5,976 nt of DNA from Rhodospirillales bacterium (GTDB taxonomy: Bacteria > Pseudomonadota > Alphaproteobacteria > Acetobacterales > Acetobacteraceae): positions 1 through 5,976 of the forward strand of contig JAATGE010000268.1 of NCBI GenBank assembly GCA_015654825.1, read 5' to 3'. The translations under genes were made by a program, and so were the position numbers. Positions 5,243-5,976 of this stretch are shown piece by piece (within the stretch, counting starts at the first letter, position 1; the number at the start of each line of letters is the position of its first letter). The notes under the pieces are model-generated. The model made no database searches. It worked only from the letters and a program-made list of their open reading frames with translations, and was not told where the DNA came from.

Positions 5243-5303
5243 ATTTGTCCGTACCGTCGCAAGTGGGGTGTTCGCGGCGGCGTCGGCCCAGTATCCAACG
5301 CAC

Positions 5304-5976
5304 ATGGACGATGCCGCGCCTGAGCCAGGCCTGTTGAAAAATCCTGGCTTGGCCGCGTTGATTGGCGCGCGGGGCCTGTCTTCGCTGGGCTACCAGATGC
5401 AGGCCGTCATCCTCGGCTGGCAGATGTATGCGCTGACGCACAGCGCCTGGTCGCTCGGACTGGTCGGCCTGGGACAGTTCGCGCCTTTCCTGCTGCTCGT
5501 TTTCGTGGCCGGCACCGTGGTGGACCGCACGGATCGGCGGCGCATCGCCATGATTTGCCAGAGCGCCGAAGCGGCGGCGGCACTCGGCCTCGCAGTGATT
5601 TCGGTCGTCCATGCGCCCACGCCGGCGATGCTCTACGCCCTGGCCGCGGCCACCGGCACCGCGCGCGCGTTCGAGGCGCCGAGCCTGCAGGCCCTGCTCC
5701 CCAGCCTGGTACCGCAGGCCGTCTACCCGCGCGCGGCCGCGTTTTCGTCCTCGGTGTTCCAATGTGCCAGCATCGCCGGGCCTTCGCTCGGCGGGCTGCT
5801 GTACGGCGCCGGCTCCGGGCTGGCGTATGCGGCCTGCGCGACCGCTTTTGCCCTTGCCGCCGTGTGCAGCATGCGGCTGCCCCCGCGGGTGCGTGTCACA
5901 TCGCAGCCGCCGACCCTCGCCTCATTCTTCGAAGGGGTTGGCTTTGTCGCCCGCCGGCCGGACATCCTGGGCGCGC
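5304..5976 (+). CDS. Major facilitator superfamily transporter (MFS_3/EntS type), N-terminal 224 residues, cut by the window edge
   Basis: This is the N-terminal half of a 12-helix inner-membrane transporter. Seen: the cytoplasmic start MDDAAPEPGLLKNPGLAAL, then hydrophobic segments at about 15-42, 48-72, 83-103 and 105-125, and further ones at about 150-190. Between helices 2 and 3 is the MFS motif A, GTVVDRTDRRR at 70-80, with Asp74, Arg75, Asp77 and Arg78. A FEAPSLQALLPSLV segment at 123-136 is typical of the MFS_3 (enterobactin exporter-like) group. The family mostly exports drugs or siderophores, but uptake cannot be excluded, and the substrate is unknown. The start at 5304 has only a poor Shine-Dalgarno. 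An in-frame GTG at 5268 is an alternative. It follows SDR2 on the same strand by 105 bases and could be cotranscribed. The frame stays open to the window end, where about half of a usual ~400-residue protein is missing. Confidence 0.9.
   Translation, partial: MDDAAPEPGLLKNPGLAALIGARGLSSLGYQMQAVILGWQMYALTHSAWSLGLVGLGQFAPFLLLVFVAGTVVDRTDRRRIAMICQSAEAAAALGLAVISVVHAPTPAMLYALAAATGTARAFEAPSLQALLPSLVPQAVYPRAAAFSSSVFQCASIAGPSLGGLLYGAGSGLAYAACATAFALAAVCSMRLPPRVRVTSQPPTLASFFEGVGFVARRPDILGA

Noticed and set aside
1..5976. CRISPR array, tRNA, rRNA, riboswitch, insertion sequence or phage genes
   Set aside because: I looked for regular repeats with spacers, cloverleaf-like stretches, and transposase or integrase motifs and saw none that I could support.

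Overview
This is a GC-rich bacterial window, most likely from a pseudomonadote (alpha-, beta- or gammaproteobacterium). Strong Shine-Dalgarno sites, short gene gaps and the protein families point that way, but nothing fixes a genus. It carries seven genes that look intact (two cut by the window edges) and one broken gene. I see no tRNA, rRNA, CRISPR array, transposase or phage gene.

Left part (1-1749): a FadD3-like acyl-CoA ligase, cut by the left edge, is read leftwards. It diverges from a classical short-chain dehydrogenase/reductase (SDR1) read rightwards. The 56-base gap between them holds a small inverted repeat and -10-like boxes. FadD3 enzymes activate the C/D-ring propanoate side chain left after steroid A/B-ring breakdown, so this pair is the best clue to the pathway.

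Middle part (1750-3882): a 258-base convergent gap holds perfect hairpins and an inverted pair of REP-like sequences. Next come two leftward genes for NTF2/SnoaL-fold proteins. The first in transcription order (TTG start) resembles the bile-acid 7-alpha-dehydratase BaiE/Hsh2 family; the second is a different NTF2-like type. Upstream of them lies a Uma2-family (DUF820) gene broken by one extra base in a run of four C. A 158-base divergent region follows, with a consensus -35 box and an imperfect palindrome. The palindrome shares a 10-base word with the FadD3/SDR1 divergent region.

Right part (3883-5976): a second BaiE-like protein, a paralogue of the leftward one, overlaps by ATGA a second SDR (SDR2). 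SDR2 has lost the catalytic Tyr and Asn of its family. A major-facilitator transporter of the EntS/MFS_3 type then runs off the right edge.

Taken together, the window reads as part of a catabolic cluster for a steroid, bile acid or similar polycyclic compound: CoA activation, redox steps, SnoaL-fold lyase or isomerase steps and a transporter. The family calls are well supported by sequence. The steroid assignment rests mainly on FadD3 and the BaiE resemblance and remains an inference.
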